Assembly: GCA_947311815.1 (NCBI GenBank)
Contig: CAMZMA010000105.1
Coordinates: 1-12,715, forward strand
DNA length: 12,715 nt
Reading direction: 5' to 3'
DNA from: an uncultured Flavobacteriaceae bacterium
GTDB lineage: Bacteria; Bacteroidota; Bacteroidia; Flavobacteriales; Flavobacteriaceae
Numbering within the stretch: position 1 is the first letter of the stretch; the number at the start of each line of letters is the position of its first letter. Shown here one piece after another: positions 4,770-11,619 of this stretch. Under the pieces are notes generated by a model. That model saw nothing but the letters and a program-made list of their open reading frames with translations. It had not been told where the DNA came from and made no database searches. The translations under genes were made by a program, and so were the position numbers.

Positions 4770-7475
4770 ATGAGCGAAGAAACAAACAATTACGAAAACG
4801 ACGAAGAGTTACATCAACCTACAGAAAACACCGAAACCATTACCAAGGTTACAGGCATGTTTAAAGAATGGTTTTTAGATTACGCTTCGTATGTAATTTT
4901 AGAAAGAGCAGTTCCTGCCATTAATGACGGTCTAAAACCTGTGCAGCGTAGAATTATGCATTCTATGAAAGATTTAGACGATGGTCGTTACAACAAAGTA
5001 GCCAATATTGTAGGACATACCATGCAGTATCATCCGCACGGAGACGCTTCAATTGCCGATGCAATGGTGCAAATTGGTCAAAAAGAATTGCTGATTGATA
5101 TGCAAGGAAACTGGGGAAATATCTTAACAGGCGATAGAGCTGCAGCATCAAGATATATCGAAGCTCGTTTGTCTAAATTTGCGTTAGAAGTTGTGTTTAA
5201 CCCGAAGACAACCGAATGGAAAGCATCGTATGACGGAAGACGAAAAGAACCTGTAGATTTACCTGTAAAATTTCCGTTATTACTCGCACAAGGAGCAGAA
5301 GGAATTGCCGTAGGATTATCCACCAAAATATTACCACACAATTTTATTGAGTTGATAGATGCATCTATCAAATACTTAAAAGGACGAAGTTTTAAAATTG
5401 TACCTGATTTTTTAACAGGCGGAATCGCAGATTTCACCAATTATAATGATGGAAAACGAGGCGGAAAAGTACGTGTTCGTGCAAAAATAGCACAACAAGA
5501 TAAAAAGACTTTGGTGATTACTGAAATTCCGTTTTCGACCACAACATCTTCATTAATTGATAGTATTTTAAAAGCGAATGATAAAGGAAAAATTAAAATT
5601 AAAAAGATTGAAGATAACACCGCTGCCAATGTAGAAATTTTGGTGCATTTACCCGCAGGAATATCGCCAGATAAAACCATTGACGCCTTATACGCTTTTA
5701 CCAATTGCGAAGTTTCAATATCGCCTTTGTCTTGTATTATCGAAAATAATACACCTATTTTTATCGGCGTTTCTCAAATGCTAAAACATTCTACCGATTT
5801 AACGGTTGAGTTGTTAAAAAGAGAACTCGAAATTCAGTTAAATGAGTTGGAAGAACAATGGCATTTTTCATCCTTAGAACGTATTTTTATAGAGAATAGA
5901 ATTTATAGAGATATTGAAGAAGAAGAAACTTGGGAAGGTGTAATTACAGCGATTGATAAAGGATTACAACCATATATCAAGCATTTAAAACGTGCCATAA
6001 CCGAAGAAGATATTGTGCGTTTAACCGAAATTAGAATCAAGAAAATTTCGAAGTTCGATATTGATAAAGCCAAACAACACATAGAAAGTTTAGAAGATAA
6101 AATTGCTGTTGTAAAAGCACATTTAGCCGATTTAATCAATTTTGCAATCGATTATTTTAAAAACTTAAAAACAACCTACGGAAAAGGAAAAGAGCGTAAA
6201 ACCGAAATCAGAATTTTTGATGATATTGTCGCTACTAAAGTAGTGATGCGTAACACCAAATTATATGTAAATAGAGAAGAAGGTTTTGTAGGAACGTCTT
6301 TAAAAAGAGACGAATACGTAACCGATTGTGCAGATATTGATGATGTAATTGTGTTTAGAGCAGACGGTAAAATGATGGTGACCAAAGTAGCCTCTAAAAC
6401 CTTTGTGGGTAAAGATATTATTCATATTGCAGTCTTTAAAAAGAAAGACAAACGTACCGTGTATAATATGATGTACAAAGACGGTAAATCGGGGCCAAGT
6501 TATATGAAACGTTTTTATGTAACCGGTATTACACGCGATAAAGAATACGATTTAACCAACGGAAGTAAAGGCTCTAAAGTGTTGTATTTTTCTGCGAATC
6601 CGAATGGAGAGGCAGAAGTAGTAACCATTAATTTACGCAATGTAGGTAGTGTTAAAAAACTAAAATGGGACATCGATTTTACCGATTTAGCTGTAAAAGG
6701 ACGTGGCGTAAGAGGAAACACCATTACCAAATTTCCTATACGAAAAGTAGAGTTTAAAACAGCAGGAGTTTCTACATTAAAACCTCGTAAAATTTGGTTT
6801 GATGATGCGGTACAACGCTTAAATGTAGATGGAAGAGGCGAGTTGTTAGGCGAGTTTAAGGCCGAAGATAAATTATTAATAGTAACGCAATCTGGTAAAG
6901 TAAAAGCGGTAAAACCAGATGTTTCTTCGCATTTTGATGGCGATATGATTGTCTTAGAAAAATGGCATCCAAAGAAACCTATTTCTGCTTTGTATTTTGA
7001 TGGCGAAAAAGAAAAGTACTATATCAAGCGTTTTTTAATTGAAACTACCGATAAAGAAGAAATCTTTATTTCAGAGCACCCAAAATCGCAATTAAAAATT
7101 GTAGTTACAGATTACAGACCCATGATAGAAGTGGTGTTCTCTAAACGTAGTTTAGAAAATAAGGAAATCAATTTAGAAGAATTTATCAGCGTTAAAGGAA
7201 TAAAAGCACAAGGAAATCAGTTAACTTCAGAGAAAATTAAACAAGTAAATTTATTAACTCCGTTACCTTTTGATGAGCCAGAAGCTCCAAAAGTAGAAGA
7301 AGTAGAGGTTGTTGATGAAGAAGTAATTACCGAAGAAAAATTGCCTTTAGATGTGCCTACAATAAAAAATGTATCAACATTAGAGATTCCGTCTAAAAAA
7401 GAGAAGTTGTTAAAAAAGATAATTCAGAAGAAAAAAAATAATTTAGATGATGATCATCAGCAAACGTTATTTTAA
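4770..7475 (+). CDS. parC: DNA topoisomerase IV subunit A (ParC)
   Basis: This is the DNA-cutting subunit of topoisomerase IV, the partner of ParE. The winged-helix breakage domain begins near residue 30. YHPHGDASIADAM (87-99) covers the quinolone-determining region, and GDRAAASRYIEARLS (121-135) contains the catalytic Tyr129 that bonds to DNA. The tower and coiled-coil gate run to about 470, followed by a degenerate beta-pinwheel C-terminal domain (about 480-800; KGRGVRGN at 643-650 may be a relic of a GyrA-box-like motif). The tail has an acidic stretch (about 836-857), then a lysine-rich stretch (876-890), and ends LDDDHQQTLF. Length is 901 residues. The residue matching E. coli ParC Ser80 is Ala93. 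The gene is separated from parE by about 1.25 kb of accessory sequence and touches the next gene with no spacer. Confidence 0.93.
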   Translation: MSEETNNYENDEELHQPTENTETITKVTGMFKEWFLDYASYVILERAVPAINDGLKPVQRRIMHSMKDLDDGRYNKVANIVGHTMQYHPHGDASIADAMVQIGQKELLIDMQGNWGNILTGDRAAASRYIEARLSKFALEVVFNPKTTEWKASYDGRRKEPVDLPVKFPLLLAQGAEGIAVGLSTKILPHNFIELIDASIKYLKGRSFKIVPDFLTGGIADFTNYNDGKRGGKVRVRAKIAQQDKKTLVITEIPFSTTTSSLIDSILKANDKGKIKIKKIEDNTAANVEILVHLPAGISPDKTIDALYAFTNCEVSISPLSCIIENNTPIFIGVSQMLKHSTDLTVELLKRELEIQLNELEEQWHFSSLERIFIENRIYRDIEEEETWEGVITAIDKGLQPYIKHLKRAITEEDIVRLTEIRIKKISKFDIDKAKQHIESLEDKIAVVKAHLADLINFAIDYFKNLKTTYGKGKERKTEIRIFDDIVATKVVMRNTKLYVNREEGFVGTSLKRDEYVTDCADIDDVIVFRADGKMMVTKVASKTFVGKDIIHIAVFKKKDKRTVYNMMYKDGKSGPSYMKRFYVTGITRDKEYDLTNGSKGSKVLYFSANPNGEAEVVTINLRNVGSVKKLKWDIDFTDLAVKGRGVRGNTITKFPIRKVEFKTAGVSTLKPRKIWFDDAVQRLNVDGRGELLGEFKAEDKLLIVTQSGKVKAVKPDVSSHFDGDMIVLEKWHPKKPISALYFDGEKEKYYIKRFLIETTDKEEIFISEHPKSQLKIVVTDYRPMIEVVFSKRSLENKEINLEEFISVKGIKAQGNQLTSEKIKQVNLLTPLPFDEPEAPKVEEVEVVDEEVITEEKLPLDVPTIKNVSTLEIPSKKEKLLKKIIQKKKNNLDDDHQQTLF

Positions 7476-8171
7476 ATGAAAACAATCGGACTTATAGGAG
7501 GCATTACACCGCAATCAACTATTTTATATTACCAAGTATTAAATGATTTAGCGTCTCAAAAATTTGGCGATAATCATTCGTGTAAAGTCATAATCAATTC
7601 GGTAGATTTTGCCGAAATTTCTACTCATCAAAAAAATAATAATTGGGACGAATTAGATAACATCATGGCAAATGCAGGTAAGAGTTTAGAAAATGCAGGT
7701 GCTTCATCTATTTTAATTTGTGCCAATACTATGCATTTGTGTATTGATGCGGTAAGAAAATCGGTTTCAATTCCTGTACTTCATATTGCCGAGGCTACAG
7801 CACATCAAATTGTTGCTAAAAAACTCACTAAAATTGCTTTATTAGGAACAAAATACACGATGGAAAAAACTTTTTACAAAGACGTGTTATCTGGTTTTGG
7901 CATAGAAACTATCATTCCTAATGATGAAGATAGAGATATTATTCATAACGTAATTTACACTGAATTATCTAAAGGAATTTTATCAGCATCTTCAAAAAAA
8001 GCGTACATCAACATTATAAATACATTGCAAAAAGAGGGGGCAGAAGGTGTTATTTTAGGATGTACTGAAATTCCGTTATTAATTAAACAAGAAGATGTTA
8101 CCATTCCTGTTTTTGATACCACAACCATTCACGCTACCGCTGCTTTTAATGAAGCGATTAAGCAAAAATGA
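7476..8171 (+). CDS. Aspartate/glutamate racemase family protein (YgeA-like)
   Basis: This 231-residue protein has the two-domain Asp/Glu racemase fold. It starts with the IGLIGGITPQSTILYY motif (4-19). The first active-site region is ICANTMHLC (81-89) and the second is LGCTEIPLLI (194-203) with Cys196. Members without cofactor interconvert L- and D-Asp, Glu or related amino acids using two facing acid/base residues. Here Cys196 is in place, but the residue directly before Asn-Thr, where the first catalytic Cys (or Thr in E. coli YgeA) sits, is Ala83, with Cys82 one position earlier. Activity and substrate are therefore uncertain. The ATG directly follows the parC stop codon (TAAATG), so the gene is probably in the parC transcript and translationally coupled. 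Confidence 0.85.
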   Translation: MKTIGLIGGITPQSTILYYQVLNDLASQKFGDNHSCKVIINSVDFAEISTHQKNNNWDELDNIMANAGKSLENAGASSILICANTMHLCIDAVRKSVSIPVLHIAEATAHQIVAKKLTKIALLGTKYTMEKTFYKDVLSGFGIETIIPNDEDRDIIHNVIYTELSKGILSASSKKAYINIINTLQKEGAEGVILGCTEIPLLIKQEDVTIPVFDTTTIHATAAFNEAIKQK

Positions 8172-8237
8172 CATCTAAAGGTTCGATATGAAAACTACTG
8201 TTTTTTAGCTAGTAATCAGATTTTTACTCTGTATATA

Positions 8238-8347
8238 TCATTGCGAATGAGATACGAATGTAGCAATCTCATTCGTTATTATGAGCTGTATTTATACGGA
8301 AGTAATCTTAATATTTAAGAGAGATTGCTTCACTACGTTCGCAATGA
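8238..8347. repeat. 110-nt imperfect inverted repeat between convergent genes
   Basis: The ends match exactly: TCATTGCGAA (8238-8247) and TTCGCAATGA (8338-8347). A second pair, AGCAATCTC (8262-8270) and GAGATTGCT (8321-8329), lies inside. The arms read as variants of one unit (TCATTGCGAA...AGCAATCTC), placed head to head. No ORF is present. The 185-nt gap 8172-8356 joins the 3' ends of the racemase and the BtuF-like gene, so the RNA of either could fold here. A role as a two-way terminator or as a palindromic mobile repeat is inference. Confidence 0.75.
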
Positions 8348-8356
8348 TTTTTGGTA

Positions 8357-9499
8357 TTATTTCAACTTTTCAAAAAACACCAACTCATAATTTGGTAACA
8401 ACTCAGGATGCGTAATTTTAATAATATCTTTCAACAATAAATCGGGTCTTGTAGGTGCGAGTTCAAAGTAAATGGCGCCACCCGTTTTTCCTTTTTTAAT
8501 AGTAGGCGAGTAAATATTATCGGTTTTAAAAGCCTTAAACTCCGCATAATGTTTGTTGCTTTTTAAAAGCTGTTCTTTTGATGAAAAATACCCTGGAGCA
8601 ATCCAAAAATCGGCTTCTTTTCCTTTTTCAAACACGCTTTCAAAACTTAACGATAAACTTCCTTTTCCTTGGGTGTTTTTCCATAAATAATTCAGATTTG
8701 CATCTGCTAAAAATTGTGCTACAAAGCTTTTTCCTGCGGGTAAATTCCAAATATCTTTACTCATAATTGCACCCGATAAAACCGTTGGTTGTGTAGTGGT
8801 ATTTTTAGCAATTTCTTTCGCTTGTACATAGTTTTTTTCTATGGAAGTAAAAATACTATCTGCTTTTTTGCTTTCGTTGTACAATGCACCAAAAAACTTG
8901 ATCCATTCTGCTCTTCCTAACGGAGTTTCTTCTAACCAATCGCCATTTAAAATGACAGGAATCCCTGATTTTTCGATGATATTGTATGTTTTATTTGTTT
9001 TTCCCATCGAAAATCCAACAACTAATTCGGATTGAATATCTAACAGTATTTCAGTGTTCAAAGAATTCTCTTTTCCGAGTTCTTTAATCTGTCCGTTATC
9101 AATCAATTTTCTAATTTTTTCTGAGGAAATATATTTTGCATGCGGAAAACCAATTAACGTATGTTCTTTACCCAATAATTCTATCATAGGAATGTGTGTT
9201 GTAGAAGTGACAACAATTTTTTCTACAGGAACTTTAATAAAGGGATCGTTTTTAGAAACTTTATTTTCTTTTTCTGATAATGTATAAGAAAAGGTTTCTT
9301 TTGAATTTGGATACGGAGTTTTTATGATTAATTTTTTAATGCCGTTTTGATATTCGATGTCAAAACCTTTGGCATATTTCACCAGTTTGTTGGTTACGTT
9401 GTTAATAAGTGGCTTTGTTGTTTTAATTTCTTTTTTACAAGCAGAAAATAGCAATAAAAAGAATGCACTAAAAAGGATGTGGAAACTGTTTTTTTTCAT
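8357..9499 (-). CDS. BtuF-like ABC transporter substrate-binding lipoprotein (probable cobalamin)
   Basis: This is a 380-residue binding protein of the periplasmic-binding family 2 (cobalamin/Fe3+-siderophore). I take ATG 9497-9499 as start because MKKNSFHILFSAFFLLLFSAC is a complete lipoprotein signal with Cys21. An in-frame TTG at 9518-9520 would only add seven residues before it. After an N-terminal beta-rich extension, the binding domain begins at KIVVTSTTHIPMIELLG (94-110). Later motifs are DWLEETPLGRAEWIKFF (187-203), IWNLPAGKSFVAQF (250-263) and RPDLLLKDIIKITHPELLP (351-369). It should pass substrate to a FecCD-type permease not in the window. The cobalamin assignment rests on its neighbours, divergent from a B12-riboswitch receptor gene; a siderophore remains possible. 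No riboswitch is seen on its own strand. Confidence 0.82.
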   Translation of the reverse strand: MKKNSFHILFSAFFLLLFSACKKEIKTTKPLINNVTNKLVKYAKGFDIEYQNGIKKLIIKTPYPNSKETFSYTLSEKENKVSKNDPFIKVPVEKIVVTSTTHIPMIELLGKEHTLIGFPHAKYISSEKIRKLIDNGQIKELGKENSLNTEILLDIQSELVVGFSMGKTNKTYNIIEKSGIPVILNGDWLEETPLGRAEWIKFFGALYNESKKADSIFTSIEKNYVQAKEIAKNTTTQPTVLSGAIMSKDIWNLPAGKSFVAQFLADANLNYLWKNTQGKGSLSLSFESVFEKGKEADFWIAPGYFSSKEQLLKSNKHYAEFKAFKTDNIYSPTIKKGKTGGAIYFELAPTRPDLLLKDIIKITHPELLPNYELVFFEKLK

Positions 9500-9534
9500 C
9501 AGAAATAATTTAGACAACAAGATTACAAAATATT

Positions 9535-9564
9535 TTTGTGCTATTGGTTTTTAAACTACATTTG
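9535..9564 (+). promoter_or_regulatory. Bacteroidota-type promoter for the B12 riboswitch/btuB transcript
   Basis: TTTG at 9535-9538 and TACATTTG at 9557-9564 match the -33 and TAnnTTTG -7 elements with an 18-nt spacer, inside the range known for Bacteroidota sigma-ABfr promoters. Transcription would begin around 9570, just ahead of the first riboswitch helix at 9573. Confidence 0.65.
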
Positions 9565-9572
9565 CAACGATT

Positions 9573-9740
9573 TTGGTTTTTTTCTGTTTTCAAATAGATT
9601 AAATTAAAAGGGAATTCGGTGTAAATCCGAAGCTGTTCCCGCAACTGTAAGCTAAAAAGCTTGTAAAAATCTTACATCCACTGTTCTAAAATAAGAATGG
9701 GAAGGAGTTTTACAAGACGCAAAGTCAGGAGACCTGCCAA
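9573..9740 (+). promoter_or_regulatory. Cobalamin (adenosylcobalamin-family) riboswitch aptamer
   Basis: The B12 box AAAGTCAGGAGACCTGCC is at 9721-9738. Upstream are the other conserved blocks: GGGAA (9610-9614), GGTGTAAATCC (9618-9628) inside the TTCGG/CCGAA hairpin, CTGTTCCCGCAACTGTAA (9633-9650), and CCACTG (9678-9683) with GGGAAGG (9700-9706). A long helix CTTGTAAAA (9660-9668) with TTTTACAAG (9708-9716) encloses that last part. Outer helix P1 can form between TTGG (9573-9576) and CCAA (9737-9740). Corrinoid binding should lower expression of the receptor gene directly downstream and, by co-transcription, the BtuG-like gene. Confidence 0.95.
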
Positions 9741-9783
9741 TATCAACAAAAAATAAAAAACTTTCGGGATAAAGGTTGATATT
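9739..9783 (+). promoter_or_regulatory. Riboswitch expression-platform hairpin abutting the btuB start codon
   Basis: AATATCAAC (9739-9747) and GTTGATATT (9775-9783) are exact 9-nt complements around a 27-nt loop. The right arm ends 3 nt before the ATG at 9787. The left arm overlaps the last two bases of P1. Within the loop CTTT/AAAG can form a small inner hairpin, and AAAGG (9771-9775) is the only Shine-Dalgarno-like stretch. No T-run follows, so control of translation initiation is more likely than of termination. Confidence 0.65.
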
Positions 9784-9786
9784 ATT

Positions 9787-11613
9787 ATGCAGATAAAATA
9801 CCTACTTATTGTTGTAGTATTCTTAAAAGTCAATTTAATTTTGGCTCAAAAAGACAGTATCATCCATTTAGATGAAATTGTGTTGCCAATTACTACATTA
9901 AAAAACTTTTCTAAAGGATATTATACCAAGATTTTAACGGATACAATTGTCAAACAAAATGGTATATCATTAACCGATGTTTTGCGCTACAATTCGTTTA
10001 TATACTTTAAAGAAAATGGCTACGGAATGGTGTCTTCGCCATCGTTTAGAGGCACAAATGCATCACAAACTGCCGTGGTGTGGAATGGGATAAATATCAA
10101 TTCGCAATTAAACGGTCAAACCGATTTTAATACTATAGAAATTAATGCTTTAGATAACGTAGCCATTAGAAGTGGTGGTGGTAGCGTATTGTTTGGTACT
10201 GGTGCAATTGGCGGTACGGTTCATTTGAATAATGATATTTTATTTACTCATAAAAATGAGAAAGAACTCTCTTTTTCTTATGGTAGTTTTTCTACGTTAC
10301 AAACTCATTTTACAGGAACGCATTCAACGTCAAAGAAATATGTAAATACTACAGTATCTTATACTATTTCAGAGAATAATTATCGCTTTTTAGGTACCGA
10401 TTTATCCAATGAAAACGGAGCGTTTACAACATATAGTATTAGTGGTAACTTTGGATATAAATTTAGTGAAAAAAATCAATTAAAATTTTATTCAACAACG
10501 TTTGTTGGCGATAGAAATTTGTCTAGAACCCTTACAGCTCCTGCTACATCAAAATACAAAAATACTACAACTAAAAATTTATTAGAATGGAATCATTTTA
10601 TTTCATCTAAAGAAATTTTAACTCTTAAATCAGCAGTTTTAGGAGAAAAATACACTTATTTTGAAGATCATACAAAACCACATTTTTTTTCTGGCGGAAA
10701 TTCGTTAAGACTCATCGGATTGTTAGATTATAAGAAGAAATTTTCATCAAAAATTAATTTTAACAGTATTTTTTCTTACGAAAATGTTATTGGTAAAGGA
10801 GATAATCTTCATCAAAAAACAAGAAATATATTTGCAGGAGTATTGTTGTTAAACCATAAAGTAAACTCAATCATAAGTTACGGAATTCAATTTAGAAAAG
10901 AACATATTACCAATTACAACGCACCGTTTGTGTATTCTTTAGGGATAGATTTTAAACTAAATAAGATTTATACTGTTTCATTTAATACCTCTAAAAACTT
11001 TAGAACACCAACATTTAATGATTTGTATTGGAAATTTGGTGGAAACCCAAATTTAAAGCCAGAAACATCGCATCAATATGAAATAGGAAACCAACTAAAA
11101 ATGGGCGATGTACATTTTCAATTCAATGGTTTTTACATTGTTTCAAATGATTTAATTCAATGGAGACCAGATGCAACTGGTAATTGGACGCCTGTAAATG
11201 TAGCGAAATCAGCAAATAATGGGTTTGAAACATCTATAAGTTATCTTAAGAACTTAGGAAATCATCAGCTCTATTTTTCGAGTAATTATTCGTTTACCAT
11301 TGCTAAAAATAAGGTGACAAATCAAGACTTGATTTACGTACCCAAACACAAAGCAAATTTTTTAGTTCGCTATAATTTTAAAAAAATAACGCTTTTTTAT
11401 CAACAATTGTTTAACGGTAAAGTGATTGCAATAGGAGAGGAGTTACCTTCTTTTGCAATAGGAAATCTTGGAGTAGATTATAAAATCAACTCAAAAACAC
11501 CTCTTGTAATTGGGGTAAAAATGAATAATATATTCAATATTAATTATCAAAATGTATTAAATAGGCCAATGCCTACCAGAAATATTCACGCAACACTTAA
11601 TTTAAAATTTTAA
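9787..11613 (+). CDS. btuB: BtuB-like TonB-dependent outer-membrane cobalamin receptor
   Basis: The 608-residue product is a TonB-dependent receptor, close in length to E. coli BtuB (614). A signal peptide covers residues 1-20 (hydrophobic LLIVVVFLKVNLILA, likely cut before Gln21). A TonB-box-like DEIVLP follows at 29-34. The plug domain runs from about 55 to 150 and contains LTDVLRYNSFIYFKENGYG, SPSFRGTNASQTAVVWNGI (84-102), and GGGSVLFGTGAIGGTVHLN (130-148). The rest is a 22-strand-type barrel with the typical NPNLKPETSHQYEIG segment, ending in aromatic Phe608. The cobalamin assignment comes mainly from the riboswitch ending 3 nt before its ATG and from the BtuG-like gene 6 nt after its stop. 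TonB/ExbBD energise transport; they are not in the window. Confidence 0.9.
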   Translation: MQIKYLLIVVVFLKVNLILAQKDSIIHLDEIVLPITTLKNFSKGYYTKILTDTIVKQNGISLTDVLRYNSFIYFKENGYGMVSSPSFRGTNASQTAVVWNGININSQLNGQTDFNTIEINALDNVAIRSGGGSVLFGTGAIGGTVHLNNDILFTHKNEKELSFSYGSFSTLQTHFTGTHSTSKKYVNTTVSYTISENNYRFLGTDLSNENGAFTTYSISGNFGYKFSEKNQLKFYSTTFVGDRNLSRTLTAPATSKYKNTTTKNLLEWNHFISSKEILTLKSAVLGEKYTYFEDHTKPHFFSGGNSLRLIGLLDYKKKFSSKINFNSIFSYENVIGKGDNLHQKTRNIFAGVLLLNHKVNSIISYGIQFRKEHITNYNAPFVYSLGIDFKLNKIYTVSFNTSKNFRTPTFNDLYWKFGGNPNLKPETSHQYEIGNQLKMGDVHFQFNGFYIVSNDLIQWRPDATGNWTPVNVAKSANNGFETSISYLKNLGNHQLYFSSNYSFTIAKNKVTNQDLIYVPKHKANFLVRYNFKKITLFYQQLFNGKVIAIGEELPSFAIGNLGVDYKINSKTPLVIGVKMNNIFNINYQNVLNRPMPTRNIHATLNLKF

Positions 11614-11619
11614 ACAAAA

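Noticed and set aside
5078..5440. Several minus-strand ORFs inside parC (4963-6730), such as this 120-residue frame
   Set aside because: All lie antisense to the strongly supported parC frame and lack recognisable motifs.
9518..9520. TTG start giving a 387-residue BtuF-like protein
   Set aside because: The ATG seven codons downstream gives a complete lipoprotein signal and leaves more space from the btuB promoter.
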